Shown piece after piece: positions 48,701-54,919 of a stretch of 64,000 bases of DNA (its first letter is position 1; the number at the start of each line of letters is the position of its first letter). This stretch comes from Patescibacteria group bacterium (GTDB lineage: Bacteria; Patescibacteriota; Patescibacteriia; 2-12-FULL-60-25), in contig JAQURS010000004.1 of NCBI GenBank assembly GCA_028715505.1, positions 18,389 to 82,388 of the forward strand. The letters are read 5' to 3'. Position numbers and translations under genes: made by a program. The notes under the pieces were generated by a model. It did no database searches and had not been told where the DNA came from. It saw only the letters and a list, made by a program, of their open reading frames with translations.

Positions 48701-50172
48701 TCCCGGGCAGCCCGGATCCCGATTTGGACGACAATATTTGCACTCATCGCCCAGGATATGTCCCGCGAGGCGACGTTTGCGCCGACGGTCGCGACCAATG
48801 TTTGGTGACTTATAATTTGAAAGATAATGTTTCAGTCGATTCGTATCTCAAGGATAAAGACACTAAAGCCGCCCCGTCCGCGACGGATGTCACGACCGGT
48901 TTGGACACTTACCATTTCCTGAGCGGTTGCGGAGCAAATGGCTGCGATCTCACGAAGGGCTTTACATTAAAGGATGATAAGACCATGTCGGCTTTTTACC
49001 AGCCGCAGCCGCCTTTGGTGGCCGCTCCGGACATGACCAAGAGCCAATCTTCGGCTAACGCCATGCCGATTGCGGCCTTGAATGCCTTTACCGTCAACAA
49101 TTTACCTCAGGGCCTTCTCTTTACCGGCAGCGGGGAAAGCTTGGTGAATTTGAGGTTCTACGCTTGGGCGGCCAATAACCAAGGCCCGATCAAGAAGATT
49201 GTCATCGATTGGGGCGATGGCACGATTGATAGGATTGACAACGCCCAGATGAAGAACCAAAAACCAATTTGCGATACGGACAGGGAGTGCGAAAAGGTGC
49301 CGGGATTGGCCTGTTCGAGCGACTCGGATTGTCCGGTCGGAACGGGAGCGTGCCTGCAGACGGGTTATTGCAAGAAGCAATCCTACAAGCCGTGTCACAA
49401 GGATATGGACTGCAACCAGAAAGACAAGAGCGACACTTGCGAGTACCGCATTGTATTCGGTAACAGCGCCGACGCTTGCCGACAGGGCTATCTGGAATTT
49501 GGCCATGTTTACAAATGCGAGAATTTAGATGATGTGCCTGATACCACCTGCTATAAGGACCAATCAGTGAATCCGAATTTGGATAACAGGTGCGCCGGCG
49601 AACCGAACTTAAGCTGTGACTACTGTAAATCGGGCGAAGCATGCGTTCCGGGCCTGGCTCCGCAAGGAGGGTGCTATAACCAAAACCTGAACCATTGCCG
49701 GTTCACTCCTCGCGTCATGGTGTTTGATAATTGGGGCTGGTGCACGGGTGATTGTTCGTCCGCGCAGGACGGCAAAGACGATAAGCATTTAGTGAGGCAT
49801 CCGAATCTTGGTTGTTACGATGGCTCGAGAACCAAGATTAATTCTGAAGTCATGTCCAATCCCGCCAATAGCAAGACCATTGCTCAAAAAACCATGTGGA
49901 GCGGCGTTGAGATGACGGAATGCAATGACCTCAACGAGGTGGGCGACAATAACTTCATTTCCAAAGACGATATTTATTTCACGCGCCGGCCTTGGGTCAT
50001 CTATAACGGTTCTATTGAAGTAGCGGCAGGCAGAAAGGCTTTGGAGGGATTGTATTTGCAGGGTGGGGGAGACCCCAAGCAGGTGATGAGCGGCCAATAC
50101 CAGGGCCAATTGCCCTTGAACCCCCTGCAGGGTTTGAAACTCGACTTCTCTAAATTCTTTAAACTGAAATAA
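36766..50172 (+). CDS. Giant secreted Cys-rich surface protein, 4,468 aa
   Basis: One uninterrupted frame covers a fifth of the window. It begins with a Sec signal peptide (VAGLALLSFGAALLSPVAPA then WAQA) and has no later transmembrane helix, so it is exported whole. An N-terminal helical region of about 600 residues is followed by recurring Cys modules of the form C-x3-4-[IV]-G-C-x-x-[FWY], for example SSENIGCQW (about 680), RQIDVGCQGY (980), ALEDVGCEPF (1055), RDEAIGCSAF (1442) and SKDELFCDQF (1587). Two jelly-roll, carbohydrate-binding-like domains lie at about 749-950 (NGSFEQ start) and 1245-1390. A coiled hairpin with a Cys tip is near 3650-3730. Near the C-terminus a PKD-like domain (IDWGDGTIDRI to GYLEFGHVY) has a long Cys insert. 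Likely roles are adhesion, a surface layer or contact with a host cell. Confidence 0.85.
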   Translation: MKFKESLKIIVAGLALLSFGAALLSPVAPAWAQAYAVQDPGTSPPYDANPQNCIIQLTTEYGAPQGTAPGPLMTKDYANIQAQYYACWNAAAAKQQDWWYRRAQYLKNQWSMRFITSIYGGLIDAMAMISQRVAYEAANDLLTGNPGNEPRFWNSDFSTWLENAGMDASSKFLDRLDVVVGDWTSSQTATVDPKTGRVIPGPRFSFCKPPDPYSLKFSLGVGEVGRIGPGACNLKKVAENFQAIGDMVSSGEALQLHRPSVQYGASDLSVGVETNSQYFNYLINQRAGLSLNRQEDRGLRPVMDIVSGRIQVPTVLAEQSYRDLNPTSMAISSEAEQRSAILGAYFQVGLENIPMLALQTFSNTLIVGMLHKWLDPKAGGGLDNSASPHQIILTAETLKNADATGEAQDLYERQEFAKSLGDYLIPNFASTEDQDIVSELVTCNIPRKRFNCAMDQALGVAINVGTRDGALTVGRASGVGSQGATFSVASQALHSAWELIPESDIKNNTDPTCAQRAYCAGNLKKMRLARIIPIGWEMAANSPYNIKHSGKYITLGEVIGGFYDCNDQGKIDKEHPWCHLIDPNWILTAPKYQCRAKGYGDAILPEVGTRLEECGDMVSCLKSNQNGECVGGFGYCLAERPVWKFDAKECDEQFVSCRTYQYSGGQVSLLRNTEDKGKCSSENIGCQWYATSRYATSTASPDGLWVGTATSGPRVYLDKGVQPCSSEGCTKMFRITPSTSTTTAQSVLNLVQNGSFEQADTSNQNGNIVVTGFPGWTLLHSNEACLPFKDLSSSLAGSSVDGSRALKAFWPTGCAGPQLVYQYIPIVGGRNYVLSFNIRSDQPTNNGSRVQFQSLAQDGTYKPISDQVSTYGDCAWVGNGGYISFNKQAGNGWSKMVCQFASPPGASRLVLGLLVAPQSQDALEFDAIQLEEGEVVTPFVDGVAQGLAETYLKIAPDEYRCTGDDKTDNPACKRFARVCRQIDVGCQGYQDANDVTAPEVPAILSSKDLCPAMCAGYGEYRKLASTFDLVRDSAHPVFDDPEDETSAYFIPNLSEQCALEDVGCEPFTSMESATSTGEKVAYFKDVRLCEKPGDRSATYYTWEGSETTGYQLKTWSLIANTLDPSQTNSSAPKLVLRGGMLGYIKDPASCNADSWKLGSDPDCRQFYGVGGQVYYVFYSQTVSSDAACTNYRKDDSTEADCTKTGGSFVDASKSCTYQALPSESLTCSEVAGGCRAYMGPTGRNAVNVFRDTFATGTQISFDKQQGSNTTLQYSNESILVGDKSLKLEAPAGQSIDATLKLAINTTSSLMRISFWAKANAPKSSADQPAKIMVDGVEIGTFFPDINWSRFEVGPFMAKNNPTLIEIVAPAKAGQASNVIYIDTFSVDQLNDIRFVRKNHWAVPVACDSTPEGVPEPRYMVGCREYNDRNSNSVFVRNFGSLCRDEAIGCSAFIDTNDKGQPYPETKTVKGTPLPMDFNLNTYAKHGAAKIYEEQFFGDWSATSRGYRYYYAIDDARGRCDSSQASCRAYGKPIFQQDRLQLATTTHIVSPSETALYKSQNKVYGFETTLLKDDWGKYLKDNGENDLACSKDELFCDQFQSGNVTEYFRDPGVQTCKWSKAKKLKKNDAYGIPSDGEYSGWFRENTDIPCYGSYLAAGNNYLIQYSGEKDYAGWGGKCPTEQSECTELVDPNDTSDTTHPAGRSYYVINGPKLDKSSCGGTADPLSGCILFQDKGIGTLEASSQATYSKIMKEKGASQVPLNCETDPENEYCKSARKCTALSPRYNDNFTVDPGDTVGAEQNQSGFYKDWVKSLKESKLEGKVCVQDSDCQSEVKIVSRLGKQLTLGYIEGKCPPSSNDANVVLKVKMDRECARWMGCRTGETVFDSGQNKFVTQCTEMNICEQNGSRNEDIFCSKFTDRYYEDLLSYGQYIDAQSYSGRDVGFGKMDYSGLISPDHYLAADIKPRAVGYDLLKGSKSGDRYIYDQRAVAEVSENDLNIETGIKDPNFNVSGLELCKDKRTGRVGYLADQLCILPISEPTSLMLVAGQETQDTSSDVAQIYKAFEINNAGGGNNLLQSAMPSPECQVYPEENSPLPNQYVAEWNINANPPSPKRMAEGYDNASACVYGEDCSCSYRKVRYSGGQKYYALDGAAPAVGVCMGGDLDGQACVPGGYVAVGEKNKVIANSNITDTCKGGVCQTIQDVVSVFGKYGYCLERDLTRISSAAQIMAPCLTWSPMSVLGGKFDVTHRSPTAGYQPPQGMGEYYCSSGANVQKLITPSVTTAYVGGYIKHWANENFIAPGYLQQFAFSRPDVWYNKQSNNYSNKFIDGSDNKYSSTKLDETAATHTRMVGDETKNLRFTCRRASVCEGFKYLNDDISEDCNGDAANRTAAFGKCEGASDKLGLWITTGGGLSRSYLEYFIPYRPSFESLQYDALRPDAKYFDYRFGLFRLSLHPNAIGSACLWNPKWFGLDYPVVSQDKKTDFSCSEFLSQVQNLSSQIYQTANQNFPLILDRGSEKLLADTQGVPYRLGCLGNNVGSACYFKYWQIGFNDQDQKEFNWIDAGGYKDTPESFRWEKVYQLWYGQQCSASHPYFAIRAVFQNVNPAENVLEPDEARQTKLSGPWQFIGFWVTTCMPNQVLNDPGNMYLQMDMVKADVCKEVSQVVAPYTRENAAFADRVWAQGRFMLPVLGIQYNSPNEPFGSALATRQIGNDPMLMGASTPLSGDYLKSPTFVDSGLTMQSIFNDRQNSWMPLSNLFARIYKVYRWSPYTVNAGDWACIKGDKMANKCTPGSNTFQGLLDCGDYATCSDELDTDLINQDWRCNALSGVNRGLSCGTTNNWQIPTRNSDPICHNAAVYARLDPASNTRVEKCSEQDTSSCILANPGCKPADNAHPSLLSYTINTKGYDPNNKDFIVYFKPHVCQNNSFYAEPTLEKNNGLYVVNANWSDVSMLMYGVLQLSLKYDCTYDENGVASCTSLADNICNLGQSDKSSIVGILAALEGELTGDGSQHEMRDAFKAVFSGLHPKYNGIDAQYPKNLSPISTILNYWSASGFKDKKFPVRIALGTWPMSQLGQLINYQCSDDSVNAKHRCQAPGSLATDLTNYVINKGGAQPSNNEYIRPYQTLDCPKRVDPCGANVKPYGTVEEEGTYPPSCGYCSLGDPNFGSRQHDQNYGLYPDADGNQTGYCVGFSQYSRCRSNADCTFTNFEYWGAHQQETRTDAVVGFDYDNVTIDFPFLFKEGETTPRSKQPEPATVNLPRPLFAPSDFNSADDPVKDQYQVPMKYSEPAVVTKLSVGDECLVKPMQYMLNAIRDEIKTRMNDCSDQEDGNDTHCLGGITDWIGNLANNMQDPVYGPKKIYDGIANLDFGKILGGILDPIGIFSCSDASCKSRAKYGQLLFAQLANNYKELGQRCVGAAMLYPNGYASHFEEIAAKDQSYNRRITLAPFVVNPLYDAIRSLGYQTDQTEGYCENFDKHDECCQGSSFQSSRVRAYFLQGLWHDERRRLMARNANGLDGNGDCGSSDRELNAALYGFTAGTVVADAFKLEAHLTGQFLDSYPKDILGWTNGFAHRLGDIGKDSLTNNEMPWQGENFFFTKLFPLLAGDYKEVDLSPSQITYTDSKGNLKLSWWQMFKIWTGYGYSQDLVNAFESYLSALQLKTDKQAAYDNTKAAEEKACSDKCDDDVGCMLMCDYPATAAAQKELDAVTDQYDQALYAYQEAYKVDMRKNYYNKTGWATMLDEGDKRLQLYPGAVKAADPAEGKNVKPIFIPGHCEPAKGGTDTDSFSVKAIAGITIARGEQKATGLPGMPYQPIPGWDDRNRGSFLDISAFFINGWHDYTGYYNTDENHSSLSDANGYLQSYKDTFSTNGVFSRAYINGDVIKISGEDVKMKGPVGKAGTYRTTCRCEGGKYDGMAKSSIQECNIGLTPAENPYATDVNGNMIYDPNASYVSDPSAFCKPVSKDDGKPTAECQAKTGIPGSPDPDLDDNICTHRPGYVPRGDVCADGRDQCLVTYNLKDNVSVDSYLKDKDTKAAPSATDVTTGLDTYHFLSGCGANGCDLTKGFTLKDDKTMSAFYQPQPPLVAAPDMTKSQSSANAMPIAALNAFTVNNLPQGLLFTGSGESLVNLRFYAWAANNQGPIKKIVIDWGDGTIDRIDNAQMKNQKPICDTDRECEKVPGLACSSDSDCPVGTGACLQTGYCKKQSYKPCHKDMDCNQKDKSDTCEYRIVFGNSADACRQGYLEFGHVYKCENLDDVPDTTCYKDQSVNPNLDNRCAGEPNLSCDYCKSGEACVPGLAPQGGCYNQNLNHCRFTPRVMVFDNWGWCTGDCSSAQDGKDDKHLVRHPNLGCYDGSRTKINSEVMSNPANSKTIAQKTMWSGVEMTECNDLNEVGDNNFISKDDIYFTRRPWVIYNGSIEVAAGRKALEGLYLQGGGDPKQVMSGQYQGQLPLNPLQGLKLDFSKFFKLK

Positions 50173-50212
50173 CCCGGCTTGGGTTGACAGTCCGGCCGGG
50201 TTAAGGTATATT
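50171..50212 (+). promoter_or_regulatory. Promoter of nusA embedded in a hairpin after the giant gene
   Basis: TTGACA (50184-50189) and TATATT (50207-50212) are 17 nt apart. The -35 box lies in the loop of an 8-bp stem AACCCGGC/GCCGGGTT (50171-50178 and 50195-50202) that begins right at the stop of the giant gene. The predicted RNA then starts with a 10-bp hairpin (50221-50245) 33 nt before the ATG of nusA. Confidence 0.65.
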
Positions 50213-50278
50213 GTTCCTAGTGACTCGTTCTGGATGAACGGGTCAATTTATTACCAGAAATATTCGTATCACTAAATT

Positions 50279-51580
50279 ATGGCCAGTCAGATATCACAAG
50301 CGATCAAAGCGATCTGCGACGAAAAACTTTTGAGCGAGGACGCCGTCCTGGAAGCGGTTGAAGCGGCTTTGGCCGCCGCCTACCGCAAGGATTTTGGCAA
50401 CAAAAATCAGAACATCAAATGCGAATTTGATCCCGAACAGTACGACGGATCCACGGCCGGCATCCGGATTTTCGACGTGAAGGAAGTGGCGGCCGACATG
50501 GAACTTCCCGATGATTATTTTGAGCGTTTCGAAGCGGCCCATGGCGGTAAAAAAGATAAGGACAGGCCCTCACCGACTACGGGAGCGGAAGGGGCTAATA
50601 ACCCCCCCTTCGATAAAGGGGGCAGGGGGGACCAAGAGGGCGAGGCGGCGGAAGACGAATTCGCTTTCAACCCCAAGACCATGATCATGCTGTCGGACGC
50701 GCGCGATCTTAAACCGGACGCTCAGGTCGGCGATGAAATCCGCGTCGAACTGGCCATTCCGGCGGCTTTTGGCCGCATGGCCGCTCAAACGGCCAAGCAG
50801 GTCATCATGCAAAAGCTGCGCGAAGCCGAGCGTAACGTCATCTTCCAGGACTTCAAGGAAAGGGAAGGCGAGCTCATGAACGTGACTGTCCAACGCCGCG
50901 AAGGCCGCGTAGTCTTGATCGACCTTGGTCGCGCGACGGGTGCCATCCTGCCTGAGGACCAGATCGAAAGCGAACGTTACTTCCCGGGTACGCGCATCAA
51001 GGCCATCTTGCGTGAAGTTTCCATGACCAGCAAAGGTCCTGAAATCAGGCTTTCTCGTTCGAGTCCCGGCTTAGTGGCGGCTTTGTTCGCCCAGGAAATT
51101 CCAGAAGTGGCCAACGGTGTGGTTGAAATCAAGGATATCGCCCGCGAAGCCGGCAGCCGCACCAAAGTGGCCGTTTCGACCAACGACGACATGATCGACC
51201 CGATTGGATCCTGCATCGGCCAGCGCGGTACCCGCATCCAAACCATCATCCGCGAATTGGGAGGCGAAAAAGTTGACGTGGTGCTTTGGAGCGAAAACGA
51301 AAGCGAATATATCGCGGCAGCTTTGAGTCCGGCCAAAGTTTTGAACGTTGACCTCAAGGAGGCCGAGCATTTGGCGGTCATTAACGTCGCTCCGGACCAA
51401 CTTTCGTTAGCCATCGGCAAAGGCGGGCAAAACGTGCGATTGGCCGCCAAATTGACCAACTGGAAAATTACCATCATGAATACCGAGCTCGGCGAAGTCG
51501 TGGCTGACTCCGACGTTGGAGAACTCGGCAAGGAGGCAACGGAAGTGAAAGAGGAAAAAGTTGAAGAAGCGGAATCCTAA
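50279..51580 (+). CDS. nusA: Transcription factor NusA with repeat-derived insert
   Basis: NusA binds RNA polymerase and nascent RNA and controls pausing, termination and antitermination. The 433-aa product has the N-terminal polymerase-binding domain (about 1-165), an S1 domain (ELMNVTVQRREGRVVLIDLG, near 200), and two KH domains (IGSCIGQRGTRIQTI near 310 and LSLAIGKGGQNVRLA near 377); it lacks the C-terminal acidic repeats of E. coli. Residues about 90-125 are an unusual low-complexity insert containing NNPPFDKGGRGDQEG, encoded by the palindrome at 50601-50630. The frame is kept. yidC follows after 11 nt. Confidence 0.95.
   Translation: MASQISQAIKAICDEKLLSEDAVLEAVEAALAAAYRKDFGNKNQNIKCEFDPEQYDGSTAGIRIFDVKEVAADMELPDDYFERFEAAHGGKKDKDRPSPTTGAEGANNPPFDKGGRGDQEGEAAEDEFAFNPKTMIMLSDARDLKPDAQVGDEIRVELAIPAAFGRMAAQTAKQVIMQKLREAERNVIFQDFKEREGELMNVTVQRREGRVVLIDLGRATGAILPEDQIESERYFPGTRIKAILREVSMTSKGPEIRLSRSSPGLVAALFAQEIPEVANGVVEIKDIAREAGSRTKVAVSTNDDMIDPIGSCIGQRGTRIQTIIRELGGEKVDVVLWSENESEYIAAALSPAKVLNVDLKEAEHLAVINVAPDQLSLAIGKGGQNVRLAAKLTNWKITIMNTELGEVVADSDVGELGKEATEVKEEKVEEAES
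50601..50630 (+). repeat. C/G-tract palindromic repeat inserted in nusA
   Basis: CCCCCCTTCGATAAAGGGGG followed by CAGGGGGG is an imperfect palindrome that is translated as NPPFDKGGRGD. Repeats giving PPFDKGGRGG-like text when read through are widely dispersed in bacterial genomes, usually between genes. Confidence 0.7.
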
Positions 51581-51591
51581 CCAATTAAAAT

Positions 51592-52356
51592 ATGTGGCTT
51601 TACAATGAAATATTGTTTCGTCCGATCCTAAACCTGCTCATTTGGCTTTATGGGGTTTTGCCGGGCGCTGATTTGGGGTTGGCGATTATCGTTTTGACGG
51701 TCATCATCAAGCTCATCCTTTATCCGTTCACGGTTTCGCAAATCAAGCAGCAGCGCGCTTTGCAGTCCTTGCAGCCCAAGATCAACGAAGTCCGCCAGCG
51801 TTTGAAGAACGACAAGGAAGCCCAAGCCAAGGAGCTGATGGAGTTGTATCGCAAGGAAAAGGTTAATCCGGCCGCGTCATGTCTGCCTTTGATCATCCAA
51901 CTGCCTGTTTTCATCGCGCTCTACCAGGCCCTCTCAGTGGGTTTGAAGTCCCAGTCGCTTTCAATGCTCTATTCCTTCGTGCCAAACCCCGGGACGGTGC
52001 ACGCCATGCTTTTCGGTTTGGCCGATTTGACCCAACCTAACTACGTTCTGGCCGTACTTGCGGCCGCCGTCCAGTTTTGGCAATCTTGGATGATGATGCG
52101 CCAGCAACCGGGCGCCATCAAGGCTCCGCCGGCTGAGGTGGAAGGGAAGCCAGCCGCCAAGGACGAGGATATGGCAGCCATGGTCAACAAACAGATGATG
52201 TACGTGATGCCCATCATGACCTTGATCATCGGCATTAAGTTGCCCGGCGGCTTGACCCTTTATTGGTTCATTATGAGTTTGCTCACGGTTGCCCAGCAAT
52301 ATTGGTTATTGCGCAAGCCTTTGCCCCCGTCTACAGAACCGAAAATAAACACATAA
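51592..52356 (+). CDS. yidC: Membrane insertase YidC/Oxa1
   Basis: YidC helps insert and fold membrane proteins with or without SecYEG. The 254-aa protein is of the short Oxa1 type without the large periplasmic domain. Five membrane segments are seen, with the family core GLAIIVLTVIIKLILYPFTV, then a charged cytoplasmic hairpin (KQQRALQSLQPKINEVRQRL) and PAASCLPLIIQLPVFIALYQ, which contains the aromatic and Pro positions typical of the family. A short Pro/Ala cytoplasmic insert (APPAEVEGKPAAKDED) lies between the fourth and fifth helices. In contrast to many bacteria, it is next to nusA and not to rnpA/rpmH. Confidence 0.93.
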   Translation: MWLYNEILFRPILNLLIWLYGVLPGADLGLAIIVLTVIIKLILYPFTVSQIKQQRALQSLQPKINEVRQRLKNDKEAQAKELMELYRKEKVNPAASCLPLIIQLPVFIALYQALSVGLKSQSLSMLYSFVPNPGTVHAMLFGLADLTQPNYVLAVLAAAVQFWQSWMMMRQQPGAIKAPPAEVEGKPAAKDEDMAAMVNKQMMYVMPIMTLIIGIKLPGGLTLYWFIMSLLTVAQQYWLLRKPLPPSTEPKINT

Positions 52357-52361
52357 CTGTA

Positions 52362-52430
52362 ATATCAAACGCGTAACGTGCAACGTGTAACGTCGGATTC
52401 CGTCGTTTCGCGTTACGAGTTTCGCGGTAC
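52362..52430. repeat. GC-rich inverted repeat cluster (copy 2 of the comEC repeat)
   Basis: Between yidC and the PRC-barrel gene the motif GTAACG occurs twice (CGTAACGTGCAACGTGTAACG) and is followed by its complement in CGCGTTACGAGTTTCGCGG. The part at 52399-52427 matches the repeat at 2359-2395 inside comEC. Confidence 0.5.
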
Positions 52431-52436
52431 AAAGTT

Positions 52437-52736
52437 ATGTTCAGATTCAATCCCAAGTCGCGTTTAATGGCACGTACCAAAACCGGCATTGTGCTGGGAA
52501 GGGTGGTGACCATTGAAATCGACCAGTCAACTGGACGGATCGTAAATTTTTTAGTGTCTTCAAATAGGGTCCTGCCTGTCTTATCGGACAAGAATTTTAT
52601 CATCACTTGGAGCCAGGTTGTGGACTGGGTGGATGACGAGATCATCGTAGCGGACGCGACGGTGCGCGATGCCGTGGGTAATATCGCCATGGCTCCGCCA
52701 GTCACTCCGCCCGCGCAGTGCAGTGAATTAAATTAA
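52437..52736 (+). CDS. PRC-barrel domain protein
   Basis: The 99-aa product matches the PRC-barrel pattern: LMARTKTGIVLGRVVTIEID followed by TGRIVNFLVS (the G..G.V..I..D..TG.I.......S core) and ending with DEIIVADATV. These small beta-barrels occur in photosynthetic reaction centres, in RimM and in many short proteins of unknown role, where they often sense or bind proteins or RNA. It starts 7 nt after the repeat cluster and has no Shine-Dalgarno; the next gene starts 4 nt downstream, so the two are co-transcribed. Confidence 0.75.
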   Translation: MFRFNPKSRLMARTKTGIVLGRVVTIEIDQSTGRIVNFLVSSNRVLPVLSDKNFIITWSQVVDWVDDEIIVADATVRDAVGNIAMAPPVTPPAQCSELN

Positions 52737-52740
52737 TAAC

Positions 52741-53652
52741 ATGAACCGCGCCGGCATCATTAGGACATTGGCCTTCCATGGCGCGTGGGGATACGCTCCG
52801 ACCCGCTTGCAGCTGGCTATGTTTTATGATGCAGGACTTTCAAAAGAAAACTTCGACGTCTCAGAACTTGACCGGCTGATCGAAGAAGGAGTAGTGGTTG
52901 AATCAGAAGCCCATCTGGCTCTTAAACCTTTTGCCGATCAGATACGACAAGGACGTGCACGGGAATTTTATTTCCCGCGCAAATTGCGTCGGGCGCGCCA
53001 AGTCGCGGCTTATCTCGGCCGCCTGCCGTGGGTGCGCGCCGTCTGCTTGTGCAATACCACGGCTTTGGGCCAAGCCCGGGATGAAGGCGATTTGGACTTT
53101 TTCATCATCGCCAAAGCCGGCGCCATTTGGCGTACCCGCTTTTTCGCGGCCTTGCCTTTCAAATTGCTCGGCGCGCGCCCTCGAGCGGAGCTCGGCGCCC
53201 AAGGCGCACGGCAGGCGGATCCGGTTTGCCTTTCGTTTTTCGTAACGGATGATTCTTTGGACCTTTCGAGTTTTATGTTGCCGGATGACGATCCGTATTT
53301 TCGCTATTGGTTTTTGTCCCTTTTGCCGCTTTCGGAAGACGGGGTTCTGAACGAACTTTGGGAACAGAATCAAAAAATCAGGGAAAGGCATCCTTTGGCA
53401 AAGAGATGGATGGCTTTGGATAGTGAAAAATTGGTTAGCAAACATAAGGCAACTTCGCCCTCATCTTGGCTAGAGGGAAAACTCAAAGAAGTCCAGGAAA
53501 AACAATTTCCCGAATCAATTAAACAGCTGGCTAATCGGGACACTAGGGTTGTTATCGGTGATCAGGCGCTCAAGTTCCATGTCGATGATAGGAGGGAAGA
53601 GTATCGGCAAAAATATTTTGATACTTGCAAAGAATATGGAGTGGAACCGTAA
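52741..53652 (+). CDS. Winged-helix plus nucleotidyltransferase-like protein
   Basis: The 303-aa protein has an N-terminal helical part that could be a winged helix (APTRLQLAMFYDAGLSKENF then LDRLIEEGVVV) followed by a nucleotidyltransferase-fold core: CNTTALGQARDEGDLDFFII corresponds to the G[ST]-x-x-x-x-[DE]-SDID pattern, with the usual Ser replaced by Thr and two acidic residues kept (Asp in GDLDF). The C-terminal half is helical. Proteins of this type are common and uncharacterised in Patescibacteria. The substrate is unknown. Its 3' end overlaps the O-antigen ligase-like gene by 17 nt. Confidence 0.6.
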   Translation: MNRAGIIRTLAFHGAWGYAPTRLQLAMFYDAGLSKENFDVSELDRLIEEGVVVESEAHLALKPFADQIRQGRAREFYFPRKLRRARQVAAYLGRLPWVRAVCLCNTTALGQARDEGDLDFFIIAKAGAIWRTRFFAALPFKLLGARPRAELGAQGARQADPVCLSFFVTDDSLDLSSFMLPDDDPYFRYWFLSLLPLSEDGVLNELWEQNQKIRERHPLAKRWMALDSEKLVSKHKATSPSSWLEGKLKEVQEKQFPESIKQLANRDTRVVIGDQALKFHVDDRREEYRQKYFDTCKEYGVEP

Positions 53653-54919
53653 GATTTTTGAGATCGCTTGGCGCCTTTCGATTTTGGCCTTGCCTTGGCA
53701 GACGCGGTTTTTTTGGGACGCGCAAATCGTGGGATGGCCTTGGGAGCAGGGGAGGGTTTCCATTTATCTTTCGTGGATACCCATGCTGGTCGCAATACTT
53801 TTCGGATTTTTTCAGGCTAAAAAAGATCTCCCGCTTAAATTCCGTCAGAACCTGTTTTGGCTGATCGCCGCTTTGGCGGCCTGCTCCGTTTTAGCTCTGC
53901 CTTCGCCCAATGCTGCGGCCGTGCAGTGGTGGGTTCAAATCATGCTCTTGATTGTTTTCTTCATTACTCTGTTGAGACTGGAAGTTTCCATTAAAAAATT
54001 TGCTTTTTGGTTTGCCATCTCATTAATCCCACACGCTTTATTGGCTGTCTGGCAGTATGTTTCGCAATCCGTTGTTGGTAGTTCATGGCTTGGCATGTCA
54101 TCACAGAATCCCGCGACGCCGGGAGTTTCGGTGGTCCAGACGGCAACCGGTCGGTTTTTGCGCGCTTACGGCGGGTTCCCGCATCCAAACATCCTCGGCG
54201 GTTGGATGGCGGTCGGCTTGCTCACAATAGTATTCCTTTCCCTCACGCGCGTGGGGGAAAGGTCCCAGGCATATGCCTGGGGGATAGAGGGACTATTCAC
54301 GCTTGCTCTCTTCTTTTCCTTTTCCCGCTCCGCCTGGATGGCCGCCGCTATCGGTATTTTAGTTTTTGGAGCTTTGTCATTCATGAGAAATCGAGAATCC
54401 AGGAATAAAAATTTAATTTTATCTTTATTCATTCCCATCGCGATTTTTTCAGTTTTCGCTTTCATTAATCGTGATCTTGTCCTGACGCGAGCGGATCAGG
54501 CCTCAAGATTGGAACAGAAATCAATCGTCACGCGAGTCCAAGGTCTGAAAGACGGATTGGATGTCTTTAAGTCAAAATGGCTTTTTGGGACAGGCCCAAA
54601 CACTGAGCTTCCGGTTTTAGTCAGACTTGAAAATATTCAGACGTCCTCGGCGCCGCTCGAGCCTCCGCACATGGTTTGGTTGATGATTTTGGTCAACTTT
54701 GGAATCGCTGGCACAATCGCTATTTTAGGTTTTTTTATTTTCTTATTTTTAAAACTAATAAAACGATGGCAGAGTCTTGATCCAACTAACCGCGTTTTGA
54801 TCCCAACACTCACCGTTTGTTATTTGATCCTTGGATCGTTAGATCATTATCCATGGTCGTTTTGGTCAGGGCAGGTTTTGACATTATATGTTATAATTCT
54901 TTTATATGAAGTCGAATAA
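53636..54919 (+). CDS. O-antigen ligase/polymerase-family membrane protein
   Basis: The 427-aa protein has about twelve hydrophobic segments and a large outer loop. The segment GGFPHPNILGGWMAVGLL around residue 175 is the conserved Wzy_C/O-antigen-ligase block (the H-PN and G motifs). Such proteins join or polymerise glycans on the outer face of the membrane. The open frame extends 29 codons upstream, but those lie inside the previous gene; the ATG at 53636 gives MEWNRKIFEIAWRLS. It overlaps the previous gene by 17 nt and the next one by 14 nt. A decayed copy of its last 35 codons is present at 55.5 kb. Confidence 0.78.
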   Translation: MEWNRKIFEIAWRLSILALPWQTRFFWDAQIVGWPWEQGRVSIYLSWIPMLVAILFGFFQAKKDLPLKFRQNLFWLIAALAACSVLALPSPNAAAVQWWVQIMLLIVFFITLLRLEVSIKKFAFWFAISLIPHALLAVWQYVSQSVVGSSWLGMSSQNPATPGVSVVQTATGRFLRAYGGFPHPNILGGWMAVGLLTIVFLSLTRVGERSQAYAWGIEGLFTLALFFSFSRSAWMAAAIGILVFGALSFMRNRESRNKNLILSLFIPIAIFSVFAFINRDLVLTRADQASRLEQKSIVTRVQGLKDGLDVFKSKWLFGTGPNTELPVLVRLENIQTSSAPLEPPHMVWLMILVNFGIAGTIAILGFFIFLFLKLIKRWQSLDPTNRVLIPTLTVCYLILGSLDHYPWSFWSGQVLTLYVIILLYEVE

